This document shows positions 17,401-25,600 of a DNA stretch of 64,000 nucleotides, piece by piece. How positions within the stretch are numbered: position 1 is the first letter of the stretch; every line of letters begins with the position of its first letter. This stretch comes from Allobosea sp. (GTDB lineage: Bacteria; Pseudomonadota; Alphaproteobacteria; Rhizobiales; Beijerinckiaceae), in contig NZ_JAFKFX010000027.1 of assembly GCF_017308075.1 (NCBI RefSeq), positions 1 through 64,000 on the forward strand, in the 5' to 3' direction. Under the pieces are notes generated by a model. That model worked only from the letters and a program-made list of their open reading frames with translations. It made no database searches and was not told the origin of the DNA. A program made the translations under genes and the position numbers.

Positions 17401-18049
17401 GCGTGCCGGTCCCGTGGCCGGGATTGGCGAAGGGCGACCCACCGGGCGGAATCCGGTCGACCGCGTCCTTGGGGTCCTCGCCGGCGACGAAATTCGCCTG
17501 CAAGGCCGTCAGCAGATGGCGGGGCAAGGTGACGTGATCGGGATCGTAGCCCGTGTCGAGATGGGCGATGCGGATCTTCTGCTGCGCCGTCCCGACCTTG
17601 TCGCGGGCCCGGCTGAGCCGGCTGAAATCATCGTCGAGGTTCCAGGCGACGCGGCGCGGGACAACGGCTTTGCCGCCGCCGCCGTCCTGGTCGTCGAATG
17701 CGCAGAGATTGGCCGCTGCGCCGCGCAGGGCTCCGGCTCGCGCCGCGTCGCCGGGACTCTCGGCAAGCCATTTCTGCTCGATTTCGGGCTCGACGGCCTC
17801 GATCTGCGCCGAGTCCGAGGCGCCGAACCCTGCGGCATTGCCCAATATGGCATGCGCATCGTCCCAGGCGTTTTCCGCCGAAATGCCTGCGCCGATCTTG
17901 AACCAGGTCGATTGGCCGCTCGCGGCGACGCCTCGCCCCGTGGCCGCCGCCGGCACCGTCAGGATCAGCTCGACCACAGGCCCGGCGGCGGCGGCCTGTT
18001 TCTGGAAAGCCTTTGCGTCGCCGCGCACCTTGACCAGCAAACCAGCCAT
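14408..18049 (-). CDS. Giant double protease: subtilisin (S8) domain plus HEXXH gluzincin-like metalloprotease domain
   Basis: A 1213-residue protein. The S8 catalytic triad is clear: D165 (HLDTGYD), H212 (NPGHGTGTL) and S391 (NGAGTSAATP), with oxyanion N310 (TAGGNN). A linker of about 200 residues follows, with an Ala/Pro-rich patch near 567-578. A second protease domain has HEMSH (784-788) and the third ligand E811 in AFHEGFAD, spaced as in gluzincins such as thermolysin-like enzymes. The last about 350 residues are unassigned. No Sec signal is seen, so it appears cytosolic. The start at 18049 (GGGGGGCGAC before ATG) is preferred over 18130. It is co-transcribed with the MBL gene. The combination suggests a proteolytic effector or sensor module, possibly defence; this is inference. 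Confidence 0.82.
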   Translation of the reverse strand: MAGLLVKVRGDAKAFQKQAAAAGPVVELILTVPAAATGRGVAASGQSTWFKIGAGISAENAWDDAHAILGNAAGFGASDSAQIEAVEPEIEQKWLAESPGDAARAGALRGAAANLCAFDDQDGGGGKAVVPRRVAWNLDDDFSRLSRARDKVGTAQQKIRIAHLDTGYDPDHVTLPRHLLTALQANFVAGEDPKDAVDRIPPGGSPFANPGHGTGTLSLLAGNRINKPPGFPGFEDFLGGAPLAEIIPIRIADWVVRFTTGTIVQGIEHARRNGAHVLSMSMGGVTSQALTDAVNLAYDEGLLLVTAGGNNISGAPSPKTIVYPARYKRVIAACGVMGDGRAYTGLSPFTMQGNFGPREKMDTAIGAYTPNVPWAQIHCGGIVDMNGAGTSAATPQVAAAAALWLAYHWAVVKAYPKAWMRIEATRKALFEAAAKSTARMDVAETFEKIGQGVLNAEAALAIAPARAGDLTKLPPSDPSWPWLSLLFGQGGVELAAGADQRRRAMFALELTQMAQRVAAVEQALPSPERPVDAIGPAERNRYLEAALDAGNPSKALRAELEQHLGRQAAAAPAAAPARVHRIRRKIVEPGAPPRRLRVFALDPSMAKRLDTLPVNETVLTLPWDDHPEAGADAPGPLRPGPVGEYLEVVDIDPASGKAYDPIDLNHPWLLAQNGVAPSEGNPKFHQQMVYAVAMKTIGAFEKALGRRALWAPLRRRKADGSYVGELPVRRLRIYPHALRAANAYYSPDKVALLFGYFPAASKQGDATAPGSMIFSCLSSDIISHEMSHALLDGLHRRFQENSNPDVAAFHEGFADIVAIFQHFTIPELVRFEIGRARGRLNAATMLAGLAAQFGEGRGIGGALRNYLGEETRSRRYATTTEPHDRGEILVLAVYDAFLAIVQRRTADLIRLATGGSGILPSGALHPDLVDRLGDETCKAADQVLRMCIRALDYCPAVDITFEEYLRAIITADVDLVPDDPFGYRVAFMEAFRARGIPMRSVRTVSTESLTWNTPEINDPPWVAKAFAGIDFDLERRASHHELVLANEDNRWTLWRMLDQAFAADPEACRDLGLEPKLPRFDAHGRIASPAKSATTFEVFSVRPAQRIGPDGTLQRTIVAVVHQRRPVPFDGKDVANGFFWFRSGATLILDANGGKPVIRYAVVKNADSQRRLEEQMRMETGGGPASLRSLYFGGLDREPFAMMHAERGEHDHG

Positions 18050-18447
18050 GTCGCCCCCCGCGCACAGTGGATTGACCGATAGCAAGCCGATACAGCCGGG
18101 ACGCGTGACGAGCCTGCCATGTCGAGGCAAGGCGTCCCCGAAGTCCGGGCCAAGTCACCGCAGATACAATTTTACGCTTGTTTCGCGCCTTTAATGCAAC
18201 TCGAAATTGTACACCTTGTCAATCGGCAAAGCGCGTCCCGGCAGGTCGGGATGCAAGCAAGGCGATCGGCCCGCATCGCCGTATGAGGGTCGGGGACCGG
18301 GGCCCTGCCGATCGACACTTCGTACGGCAGCGCGGCCTACTGCCGCCGGCGGAACCTGGCCAATGCAAACGGCGCCCTGCTTCGCCAGGCGGCAGATTCT
18401 TGGGCGAGGTGCAAGGCGCCCCCGCCCTACTCCAGGTGTGCTCGGCC
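18050..18447. other. 398-base intergenic region upstream of the protease operon
   Basis: No gene is supported here. The stretch 18165-18230 is much richer in A+T than its surroundings and should contain the promoter of the protease/MBL operon. The rest is GC-rich and also receives the 3' end of the DUF1445 gene. Confidence 0.5.
18170..18222 (-). promoter_or_regulatory. Probable promoter of the double-protease/MBL operon
   Basis: On the minus strand TTGACA (18222-18217) is followed after 17-18 bases by TTGCATTAAA (18199-18190) within an AT-rich island, 140-170 bases before the start codon. The -10 match is weak, so the exact site is tentative. Confidence 0.35.
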
Positions 18448-19239
18448 TCAGCCGATGGCGAGCGAGCCGTTCGGCACGTCGGTGACCAGCATATGGCCCG
18501 GCGCATGGGTGATGCAGAAATCCGGGCGGATGCTGGCGATCACCGCCTGGGGAGTGACGCCGCAAGCCCAGAAGACCGGGATCTCGCCCGGCCGGATCTC
18601 GACCGCGTCGCCGTAATCGGGCTTGGCGATGTCGGCGATGCCGATCTGGGCGGGATCGCCGAGATGGACCGGCGCACCGTGGACCGAGGGGAAGCGCGAG
18701 GTGATCTGGACCGCGCGGATCGCATCGGCCGGCTTCAGCGGCCGCATTGAGACGACCAGCGGCCCGGAGAAGCGCCCCGCCGGATTGGTCGGGATCGAGG
18801 TGCGGTACATCGGGACATTGCTGCCCTGCTCGATATGCCGGACCGACAGGCCCGCCGCCAGCATCGCCTCCTCGAAGGAGAAGGAGCAGCCGATCAGGAA
18901 GGAGACGAGATCATCGCGCCAGATGTCGCGGATATCGGTCGGCTCGTCGACGAGCTCGCCCTTCTTCCAGACGCGGTAGCGCGACAGGTCGCTGCGGATG
19001 TCGAGGTCGTGCCCGAGCACCGGCAGGAACGGGTCGCCGACTTCGGAGACGCCGACCAGCGGACAGGGCTTCGGGTTGCGCTGGCAGAACAGCAGGAAAT
19101 CATAGGCGAGCTCGCGCGGCAGGATGGCGAGATTGGCCTGGACGCAGCCGGGGGCGAGGTTGGCCGTCGGGCCGGTGAAGGCGCCGGAACGCGCCGCCAG
19201 CCTAGCCTGCAAGGAAGCGGAAACAACGGATTGGGTCAT
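18448..19239 (-). CDS. DUF1445 / D-glutamate cyclase-like putative hydro-lyase
   Basis: A 263-residue protein of the DUF1445 (COG4336) family, to which mammalian D-glutamate cyclase and bacterial putative hydro-lyases belong. Recognisable family blocks are GYVQANL-like [48 protein letters not shown] and [10 protein letters not shown]. The start at 19239 has an AAGGAC ribosome site; a longer open frame upstream runs antisense-like through the amidase gene and is rejected. It is the last gene of the seven-gene M24-TRAP-DUF2848-amidase operon, 23 bases after the amidase. It probably acts late on a carboxylated amide or hydroxy-acid intermediate. Confidence 0.8.
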   Translation of the reverse strand: MTQSVVSASLQARLAARSGAFTGPTANLAPGCVQANLAILPRELAYDFLLFCQRNPKPCPLVGVSEVGDPFLPVLGHDLDIRSDLSRYRVWKKGELVDEPTDIRDIWRDDLVSFLIGCSFSFEEAMLAAGLSVRHIEQGSNVPMYRTSIPTNPAGRFSGPLVVSMRPLKPADAIRAVQITSRFPSVHGAPVHLGDPAQIGIADIAKPDYGDAVEIRPGEIPVFWACGVTPQAVIASIRPDFCITHAPGHMLVTDVPNGSLAIG

Positions 19240-19262
19240 CTGAAAAGTCCTTGGGAAAACGC

Positions 19263-20618
19263 TCAGGCGCGCGCCGCGGCGAGCGCCTGTTCGACGGCCT
19301 GTCCAATGGCGAGGACCCGCTGGTCCTGGCCGCCCGCGGCCGCGAGCATCAGCCCGACGGGCGCCTCGCCCCGGCGATGGCAGGGCAGCGAGAGGGCGCA
19401 GCCGTCGAGGAAGTTGATCAGGGTCGCATTGCGCAGCACGAGCAGGTTGGTCGTGGCGAAGTGGGCATCGTCGGCCTCGAGCTCGGCGAGCTTCGGCGCG
19501 ATCACCGGCACGGTCGGCATGATCAGCGCGTCGAAGGGCGCGATCCGGGCCTCGACCGCGGTAATCCAGGCGGCGCGGGTCTCGAGCAGGTCGATATAAT
19601 CGGCTGCCGAAAGCTCCTTGCCGCGCCGGATGCGAACGGAAACGCGCGGATCGTAGCGATCCCCTTCGCGTTCGATCAATTCGCGATGCCAGTGCCAGGC
19701 CTCGGCGGCGGTGAAGCCGCCTCGGGCGTTGATACCGGCGAGCGCGGCGAACTCGGGCACCGCGATCTCGCTGATCCGGACACCCGCCTGCGAAAGGCTG
19801 GCGAGTGCGGCCTTGAAGGCGGCCGCGACGGTCGCGTCCATGGCGTCGAGCGCCAGTGTCGTCGGCACGGCGAGACGCAGGCCCTCCAGGCTCGCCGGTG
19901 CGGGGACGTCCGCGCCACTGCCCGACAGGATCGCGTCGAGCGTGGCGCAGCAGGCCACGGTGGGCGCGATCGGCCCGACCGAGTCGAGGCTGGTGGAAAG
20001 CGGCACGGCGCCCTGGCGCGAAACCCGGCGCGCCGTCGGCTTGAAGCCGGTCAGGCCGCAAAAGGCGGCGGGGATGCGGACCGAGCCGCCGGTATCGGTG
20101 CCGAGCGCGGCGGCCGCCATGCCATCCGTCACCGAGACGGCGGCGCCTGACGAGGAGCCGCCAGGGATGCGGCCGGTCGAACGGTCGAACGGGTTGAGCG
20201 GCGTGCCGTAATGCGGGTTGAGACCGAGGCCGGGGAAGGCGAACTCGGTCATGTTGGTGCGGCCGATGAGGATCGCCCCGGCGGCGACGAGACGCTGCAC
20301 CGCCGGCGCGTCCTGCTGCGCCGGCGCGGCGCCGTCGAGGGCGACGCTGCCGGCGCGCGTCGTCTCGCCCTTGATGTCGAACAGGTCCTTGACCGAGACC
20401 GGCAGCCCTTCGATGGGCGAGCGCGGATAGCCCGCCTGCCGCAGCACGTCCGAGGCGCGGGCGGCGGCGCGCGCCTGCTCCTCATGGAGCGCGGTGAAGA
20501 CGCGCGCACCCTCCCCTTCCGGCGCCTTCGCGCGCGACAGGGCTCCCTCGACGAGGGCGAGGGAAGTCGTGCGGCCCTCGTCGAGGGCGGCACGCAGCTC
20601 GGCCAGGGACCCGATCAT
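19263..20618 (-). CDS. Amidase (amidase-signature family)
   Basis: A 451-residue amidase-signature enzyme. The Ser-cisSer-Lys triad is visible: Lys in [12 protein letters not shown], the [10 protein letters not shown] block and the nucleophile Ser in [12 protein letters not shown]. Such enzymes hydrolyse carboxamides to acid plus ammonia. The start MIGSLAEL at 20618 lies 4 bases after the stop of the DUF2848 gene, so the two are coupled. Neighbouring TRAP transporter genes suggest that the substrate, or its precursor, is an imported organic acid amide. The specific substrate is unknown. Confidence 0.88.
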   Translation of the reverse strand: MIGSLAELRAALDEGRTTSLALVEGALSRAKAPEGEGARVFTALHEEQARAAARASDVLRQAGYPRSPIEGLPVSVKDLFDIKGETTRAGSVALDGAAPAQQDAPAVQRLVAAGAILIGRTNMTEFAFPGLGLNPHYGTPLNPFDRSTGRIPGGSSSGAAVSVTDGMAAAALGTDTGGSVRIPAAFCGLTGFKPTARRVSRQGAVPLSTSLDSVGPIAPTVACCATLDAILSGSGADVPAPASLEGLRLAVPTTLALDAMDATVAAAFKAALASLSQAGVRISEIAVPEFAALAGINARGGFTAAEAWHWHRELIEREGDRYDPRVSVRIRRGKELSAADYIDLLETRAAWITAVEARIAPFDALIMPTVPVIAPKLAELEADDAHFATTNLLVLRNATLINFLDGCALSLPCHRRGEAPVGLMLAAAGGQDQRVLAIGQAVEQALAAARA

Positions 20619-20622
20619 CGGC

Positions 20623-21309
20623 TCAGGCCACCTCAGGCAGGATTTCGGTGCGGTAGGCGTGCCGGATGGTGCGGCCCAGCACCGGGTCGAACAGTTCCAT
20701 GCTGAAGCTCGGCGACGGGCGGATGCCGCCGATCGCGCCAACGGTACCGCAGATCATGCCGATGCCTTCAGGCAGCAGCCGGGCACCGCCGGTGAAGCCG
20801 GCGATCAGCTCCAGCGGCGGACGCAGTGCCGCGAGCGGACCTTCCTGATAGAGAACGCGTGCCCCACCTTCCTCGATGAAGGCGCGGATGATCATCTCGT
20901 CCCAATGCCCGGAGACATCAGCGAAGCGCCAGGCATTGCGGGCGATCGGCTTGGCGCAGATCTGCTTGGAAAGCGCGACGCCGATCGTCTCAAGCTTGCG
21001 GTCGGTATGGTCGGAGGCAAGGCTGACATACATCTCGCCGCCGGCGCTGAAGACGAAGGTCTCGACCTCGCCGGAGCTCTCGGTCGCGACGACCTGGATA
21101 CGGTCGGCCTGCGTCATCAGGTTTTCGGCGACGCGGTAATAGAGCGGTACGGAGCTCGGTCGCGGCACGCCGATGGCGGCGAGTTCCTCGATATGATGCT
21201 CGATGGCGGCCTGGTCGCGTCCCGCCCAGCCGGCGACCACGAGCTCGGTCAGATTGACCGTCAGCGGCTGCGAGGCACCGCTGGATTCGATGGCGAAATT
21301 CAGTTCCAT
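20623..21309 (-). CDS. DUF2848 family protein
   Basis: A 228-residue protein matching the DUF2848 type as I recall it (ESSGASQPL, VVAGWAGRD, AAIEHHIEELAAIGVPRPSS, then FSMELFDPVLGRTIRHAY near the end). The overall form resembles fumarylacetoacetase-like or hydrolase-fold catabolic proteins, but no catalytic residues can be assigned. It sits between the TRAP permease and the amidase genes with 4-40 base gaps, so it belongs to the same operon. It likely takes part in degradation of the transported compound. The function is not known. Confidence 0.7.
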   Translation of the reverse strand: MELNFAIESSGASQPLTVNLTELVVAGWAGRDQAAIEHHIEELAAIGVPRPSSVPLYYRVAENLMTQADRIQVVATESSGEVETFVFSAGGEMYVSLASDHTDRKLETIGVALSKQICAKPIARNAWRFADVSGHWDEMIIRAFIEEGGARVLYQEGPLAALRPPLELIAGFTGGARLLPEGIGMICGTVGAIGGIRPSPSFSMELFDPVLGRTIRHAYRTEILPEVA

Positions 21310-21349
21310 GATGACCTGTGGAATGGTTCTCGGGGGAAAATGTCCGCGC

Positions 21350-22633
21350 CTAGCCGAAGACGCGGGGCAGGAAGAGGGCGAGGTCGGGGAAGAGCGCCAG
21401 CAGCACGAGCAGCACCGCCATGGCGGCGACGAAGGGCAGGCTGCCGACGATGACCGCGCCCATCGAGCCGCTCTTGCGCAGGCTCTGCACGACGAACAGG
21501 TTCAGCCCGACCGGAGGCGTGATCAGCGCGGCCTCGACCAGCACGATGATCAGAATGCCGAGCCAGATCGGATCATAGCCGAGCGCGATCATGATCGGCG
21601 CGACGATCGGGATCGTCGTGATCATCATGGAGAGCGTCTCCATGAAGCAGCCGAGGATCAGGTAGAAGACCACGATCACGAGGAGCATCTGCACCGGCGA
21701 GAAGCCGAGGCCGGAGATCGAGCTGGTGATCGCATCGGTGATCCCGGTCGCCGACATCACGAAGTTGAGAAAGGCTGCCGCGACGATGATCAGCATGATC
21801 ATCGCACTCGCCTTCATCGTGCCCTCGACCGCGTCGCGCAGCATGGTGAGCGTCAGGCGCCGCGACCAGGCCGCGAGGATGAGCGCTCCGAGCACGCCGA
21901 GCGCCGCAGCCTCGGTCGGCGTGGCGAGTCCGGCATAGATCGAGCCGACGACGAGGAAGAAGATGCCGAGCGGCGGCGCGAGATGGACGAGGCTGGCGAA
22001 GCGCTCGCCCCAGGTCGCGGTGATCCGGCGCCCGCCCCATTCCGGCTTCGCTACGCAGCCCATGACGACGGTCAGCATGAACAGCCCAGCCAGGAGCAGG
22101 CCCGGAATGATGCCCGCGAGATAGAGCTTGGGCACCGACGAATTGGTCAGCACGCCATAGATGACGAGGTTGATCGAAGGCGGGATCAGAATGCCGAGCG
22201 TGCCGCCCGCGGCCAGGCTGCCGAGGAAGAGCGGCTCATTGTAGCCGTAGCGCTTGATCTGCGGCAGCGCCACCGTGCCGACCGTCGCGGCGGTCGCGAC
22301 GCTCGAACCGGAGGTGGCCGCGAACAGAGCGGAGGCGCCGATATTGGCGTGCATCAGCCCGCCCGGCAGCCAGGAGAGCCAGAGGCTCATGGCGCCGTAC
22401 ATGCGCTCGGCGAAACCGGCGCGCAACAGCACCTCGCCGAGGAGGATGAAGAGCGGGATCGCGACGAGCAGGAACTCGTTGTTGGTGCTCCAGGCAATCT
22501 CGCCGATACCGCGCGTCAGCGGCAGCATCGAGAAGGCGGGATCGAGGATCAGGCCGAGCAGACCAAGCGCCGCACCGACCGGAATGGAAAGGCCGATCAG
22601 GACGAGAAGCAGAATGAGGGTGGTCGAGATCAT
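21350..22633 (-). CDS. TRAP transporter large permease subunit (DctM-like)
   Basis: A 427-residue very hydrophobic inner-membrane protein of the DctM family. Blocks such as ATSGSSVATAATVG, GSLAAGGTLGILIPPSI, TPTEAAALGV and EAALITPPVGLNLFVV are typical. It forms the ion-coupled transport channel with the DctQ subunit encoded upstream; the start overlaps the dctQ stop (ATGA, 22633-22630). It is preceded by its own binding-protein gene and followed by DUF2848, amidase and DUF1445 genes. Confidence 0.92.
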   Translation of the reverse strand: MISTTLILLLVLIGLSIPVGAALGLLGLILDPAFSMLPLTRGIGEIAWSTNNEFLLVAIPLFILLGEVLLRAGFAERMYGAMSLWLSWLPGGLMHANIGASALFAATSGSSVATAATVGTVALPQIKRYGYNEPLFLGSLAAGGTLGILIPPSINLVIYGVLTNSSVPKLYLAGIIPGLLLAGLFMLTVVMGCVAKPEWGGRRITATWGERFASLVHLAPPLGIFFLVVGSIYAGLATPTEAAALGVLGALILAAWSRRLTLTMLRDAVEGTMKASAMIMLIIVAAAFLNFVMSATGITDAITSSISGLGFSPVQMLLVIVVFYLILGCFMETLSMMITTIPIVAPIMIALGYDPIWLGILIIVLVEAALITPPVGLNLFVVQSLRKSGSMGAVIVGSLPFVAAMAVLLVLLALFPDLALFLPRVFG

Positions 22634-23265
22634 GCCGCGTCCCCCTTGACCATGCGCTCGCCGGCAGCCGCCTCTTCGTCGGCTTCCTCCTGGGCTGAAC
22701 GCACACCGCCTATGGCCTTGACCGTGGCGATGTCGCCGGTGACGAGCGCGACCGAGGAGCGCAGCAGCATCAGGGCGAGCACCACGCACATCGCGACGAG
22801 GCCCAGGAACCAGAGCCCCTGCGGAATGGCGAGCGGGGTAGCCAGCGGGGTGTTCGCCCGCGAGCCCTGCGCCAGCGAGGCGCCGACCACGTCATAGGCG
22901 TAGAAGGTCAGCACGGCCATGAAGACGCCGAGCGCGACCAGCGAAAGCCAGTCGAGCACCGCGGAAAGCCGGACGGGCAGATACTGGTAGAGAACGTCGA
23001 CCCGGACATTCGCACGCTGCAGCGTCGCGAAGGCGAAGGACCAGGAGGTCGCGATGGCGAAGGCGTAGCTCGAGAGCTCGTCCGCACCGCCCACGGTCCA
23101 GCCGAGGAATTTGCGGATCAGCACATCCACCGAGATCAGGAGAACGCTGGCGATGGTGAGCGCGCCGCCGAACCATACCGCAACGCGCGATATGGTCTCG
23201 GCATAGCCGCTCAGGCGCGCCAGTAGGCCAATTGTGGGGGATGGGGTCATGATCTTGCGTTCCAC
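22630..23265 (-). CDS. TRAP transporter small permease subunit (DctQ-like)
   Basis: A 211-residue membrane protein with about four hydrophobic segments (for example near residues 30-50, 60-85, 100-125 and 145-170), as in DctQ subunits. The frame opens with GTG at 23265 (AGG upstream). An ATG at 23250 is an alternative that would remove five residues. It pairs with the DctM gene that overlaps its stop. Confidence 0.85.
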   Translation of the reverse strand: MERKIMTPSPTIGLLARLSGYAETISRVAVWFGGALTIASVLLISVDVLIRKFLGWTVGGADELSSYAFAIATSWSFAFATLQRANVRVDVLYQYLPVRLSAVLDWLSLVALGVFMAVLTFYAYDVVGASLAQGSRANTPLATPLAIPQGLWFLGLVAMCVVLALMLLRSSVALVTGDIATVKAIGGVRSAQEEADEEAAAGERMVKGDAA

Positions 23266-23280
23266 TGGACCTGATCGGAT

Positions 23281-23305
23281 GGAGGCCGGCAGAACGCCGG
23301 CCTCC
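23281..23305. terminator. Strong intercistronic hairpin between dctP and dctQ (first TRAP operon)
   Basis: GGAGGCCGGC (23281-23290) and GCCGGCCTCC (23296-23305) form a perfect 10-base-pair stem with an AGAAC loop, 12 bases past the binding-protein stop. There is no T-run, so partial termination or 3' protection of the binding-protein mRNA is more likely than full termination. Confidence 0.5.
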
Positions 23306-23316
23306 CCGGATCGGCG

Positions 23317-24357
23317 TTACTTCTTGGCGGCGGCCAGGCCGAGTTCCTTGCCGACGGTGGCATTGAAGCTCGTCACGCAGTCGGCCGAGCAGCGCGCGGC
23401 CCATTTGGGCAGGACCTGATCCGCAAGGACCTTCTTGAGCAGCGCCTTGTCGGCATCGCTCGGCGTGACCAGCACCATCTTGCCCTTGACCGGCAGGGTG
23501 CAGGCGGCGGCACCGGTGTTGCAGTCATAGCCGAGCTGGGTCTGCTTGGCCGCGGCATCCCAGATGTCGTTCACCAGCGTGTCGATATTGGTGGTGATGA
23601 AAGCCTGGACCTTGGGGTCGAGCTTTTCCCAGGCCTTCTGGTTCACGGCATGGATCTGCTGGTTCCAGTTGATCGGCAGGGCCAGCAGATGCGTGGCGAC
23701 CTCGTACCACTTGGCCGAGTAGCCGGAGAGCGAGCCGGTGATGGCGCAATCCACGACCTTGTTCTGCAGGGCCGGGACGACCTCGCCGAAGGCCATGGTG
23801 ACGCTGGAGCCGCCGAAGGCCTCGACGAACTCGGCCTGGGTACGGCTGGAAGTGCGGACCTTCTTGCCCTTGAGGTCGGCGAGACCCTTCATATCGGCGT
23901 TGCAGAACAGCACTTGCGCCGGATAGGGCGAGATGCCGAGCAGGCGGACCTTTGAGCCCTCGCCATAGAACTTGGCATAGGCGGGCTCGAAGGCCTTGGT
24001 GATGGCGCGGGCGGTCTTCACGTCGGGAGCGAGACCGGCGAGGTCGATCGCCTCGTTGATCGGGTTGTCGCTGGCGAAATAGGACAGCGTCGCGGTGCCG
24101 AATTCGACGACGCCCTGCGACATCAGGCGCAGGAGCTCAGGCCCCTTCAGGCCCATCTCGTTGAAGCCCTTGATCTCGGCCGTCACCTGGCCCTTGGACT
24201 TTTCGGGGATCGTCTTGGTCCAGAAGGGCTGCTCATAGTCCTGATAGGCGGTCAGGTTGCTGAGGCCGCCGACGATCTTGAGATTGGTCTTCGGCAGGTC
24301 CTGGGCGCTGGCGGCCGTGGCGGCGAGCAGAGCCGCGGCAATCATGACTGGTTTCAT
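23317..24357 (-). CDS. TRAP transporter periplasmic substrate-binding protein (DctP-like)
   Basis: A 346-residue secreted binding protein. The signal peptide MKPVMIAAALLAATAASA is followed by the mature start QDLPKTNLK. The DctP/TAXI-like body includes GLSNLTAYQDYEQPFW, LLRLMSQGVVEFG, DLKGKKVRTSSRTQAEFVEA and VVDCAITGSLSGY. The start has AAGGGG upstream. It delivers the substrate to the DctQM pair encoded downstream. It is separated by only 46 bases from the M24-family gene that starts the operon. Confidence 0.9.
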   Translation of the reverse strand: MKPVMIAAALLAATAASAQDLPKTNLKIVGGLSNLTAYQDYEQPFWTKTIPEKSKGQVTAEIKGFNEMGLKGPELLRLMSQGVVEFGTATLSYFASDNPINEAIDLAGLAPDVKTARAITKAFEPAYAKFYGEGSKVRLLGISPYPAQVLFCNADMKGLADLKGKKVRTSSRTQAEFVEAFGGSSVTMAFGEVVPALQNKVVDCAITGSLSGYSAKWYEVATHLLALPINWNQQIHAVNQKAWEKLDPKVQAFITTNIDTLVNDIWDAAAKQTQLGYDCNTGAAACTLPVKGKMVLVTPSDADKALLKKVLADQVLPKWAARCSADCVTSFNATVGKELGLAAAKK

Positions 24358-24403
24358 CGGTCGTTCCCCTTGCTTAGGTTGGTGGACGGGTGAAGCGAGA
24401 AAT

Positions 24404-25600
24404 TCACGGCCAGACCGCGCAAGCGCGCGGAAAACGCAGCAGGCATTCGGGCCCTTCGGGCGTGACGAGAACCATCTCGCCGAGCGCCGCGCCGCCCAGG
24501 CCGGGCAGGAAGATGTTCGGATGGAGTTCGAACAGCATGCCGCCGGCGAGCTCGATCCCATGATCCGTCGCCGGAGGAGCTCCGCGGTCGAAATGCTGGC
24601 GGAAGGCCTCGGTCAGGAGCGGTTCCTCATAGGAGAAGCCGAGACCGTGGCCGCCGCGGAAGCGGACCATGTCCGGATGGGCCGCCAGCAGAGCGCCGTC
24701 GCGCAGGCGCGCTTCCATGGCGGCCTCGACACCGGCCAGCGGCAGGCCGGGGCGCAGCGCCGCCATCCCGGCGACGAGCATCGCCTCGACCTGCGCCGCG
24801 AGAGCGGCGTGCTCCGGCTTCTGCGGGCCGATGCTGCCCATCCTGATGCCGTGCCCCCAATGTCCGTCGAGGGTCAACGCGACCCCGAGCAGAACCTGGT
24901 CGCCGGGCTCGGGAATGCGCTCGGTCTCCTCGCGCCAGTAGCGACAATAATCCGCTTCCGGCGCGATGGTGAGCCAGGTGCGGCAGTATTCGGCGCCATT
25001 GCGGCGCGCCTGTGTCTCGAGGTCGAGCTGGATCTGCCAAGCCGGACGGCGATTGGAAAGCTCCTTGCCGAGCGCCGCGAAGAGCTCGTCGCAGAGCGCG
25101 GCGGCGGCCCGGTGCCGGCGCAGTTGCACCTCGTCCTTGACCAGCCGCAGGCGCGAAAGCTCCAGATCGAGCGAAGGATCGCGCCCGGGACGCACGCCGA
25201 CCATCGCGTCATGGATACGCAGCGGCATTTCGGCGAAGCCGATCGTGCCCATGCCCTCGCCCGGCGGCAGCAGCGTCGCCAGCACGGCCCCCCAGCCATC
25301 GGGGCGGACATCGTGGATGACGAGATCCCGCCGAAGCTGACGGGCGAGCGGCAGCATGAACGGGCTGCCGACGAGAAGATGCGTCCGGTCCGGGGCTATA
25401 ACGAGAAGTGATGGGCTCTCGCGGCTATCCCAGCCGCTGAGGAAGCGCAGCGCGCCATGCGAGGCCGTTCCCGCCCCGAGAGCGCTGCCATGGCCGAAAA
25501 CCACGACCGCCCCGAGGGCGCGCTGCCGCGCCAGGGCAAATAACGCGTCGCGTCGGGCGGCAAACAACTCAGCGCCTGTCGTTGGGGAAGGAACGATCAT
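24404..25600 (-). CDS. M24-family (creatinase/prolidase fold) hydrolase with altered metal site
   Basis: A 398-residue pita-bread-fold protein with an N-terminal creatinase-type domain (1-150) and a C-terminal M24 domain. GGHGLG (H318), FELHPN (E358) and GEMVLVT (E375) match metal ligands or catalytic residues. The two aspartates that normally come first are not there: the VxxDxG block reads VLLGVAL (G239) and GYxxDxTR reads GHWGHGIR (H250). A metal-independent reaction, as in creatinase, is possible. The start at 25600 is preferred; an ATG at 25642 also exists and neither has a strong ribosome site. It is the first gene of the TRAP-amidase operon. Confidence 0.75.
   Translation of the reverse strand: MIVPSPTTGAELFAARRDALFALARQRALGAVVVFGHGSALGAGTASHGALRFLSGWDSRESPSLLVIAPDRTHLLVGSPFMLPLARQLRRDLVIHDVRPDGWGAVLATLLPPGEGMGTIGFAEMPLRIHDAMVGVRPGRDPSLDLELSRLRLVKDEVQLRRHRAAAALCDELFAALGKELSNRRPAWQIQLDLETQARRNGAEYCRTWLTIAPEADYCRYWREETERIPEPGDQVLLGVALTLDGHWGHGIRMGSIGPQKPEHAALAAQVEAMLVAGMAALRPGLPLAGVEAAMEARLRDGALLAAHPDMVRFRGGHGLGFSYEEPLLTEAFRQHFDRGAPPATDHGIELAGGMLFELHPNIFLPGLGGAALGEMVLVTPEGPECLLRFPRACAVWP

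Noticed and set aside
15584-18082. Open frame of 832 codons on the plus strand
   Set aside because: It is exactly antisense to the double-protease gene, which has clear catalytic motifs. The plus-strand translation is low-complexity, rich in Arg, Gly, Asp and His, and has no recognisable domain: a high-GC shadow.
21203-22897. Plus-strand frame of 564 codons rich in His, Asp, Arg and Glu
   Set aside because: Mirror image of the hydrophobic TRAP permease gene. Antisense frames of membrane proteins give such charged, low-complexity products.
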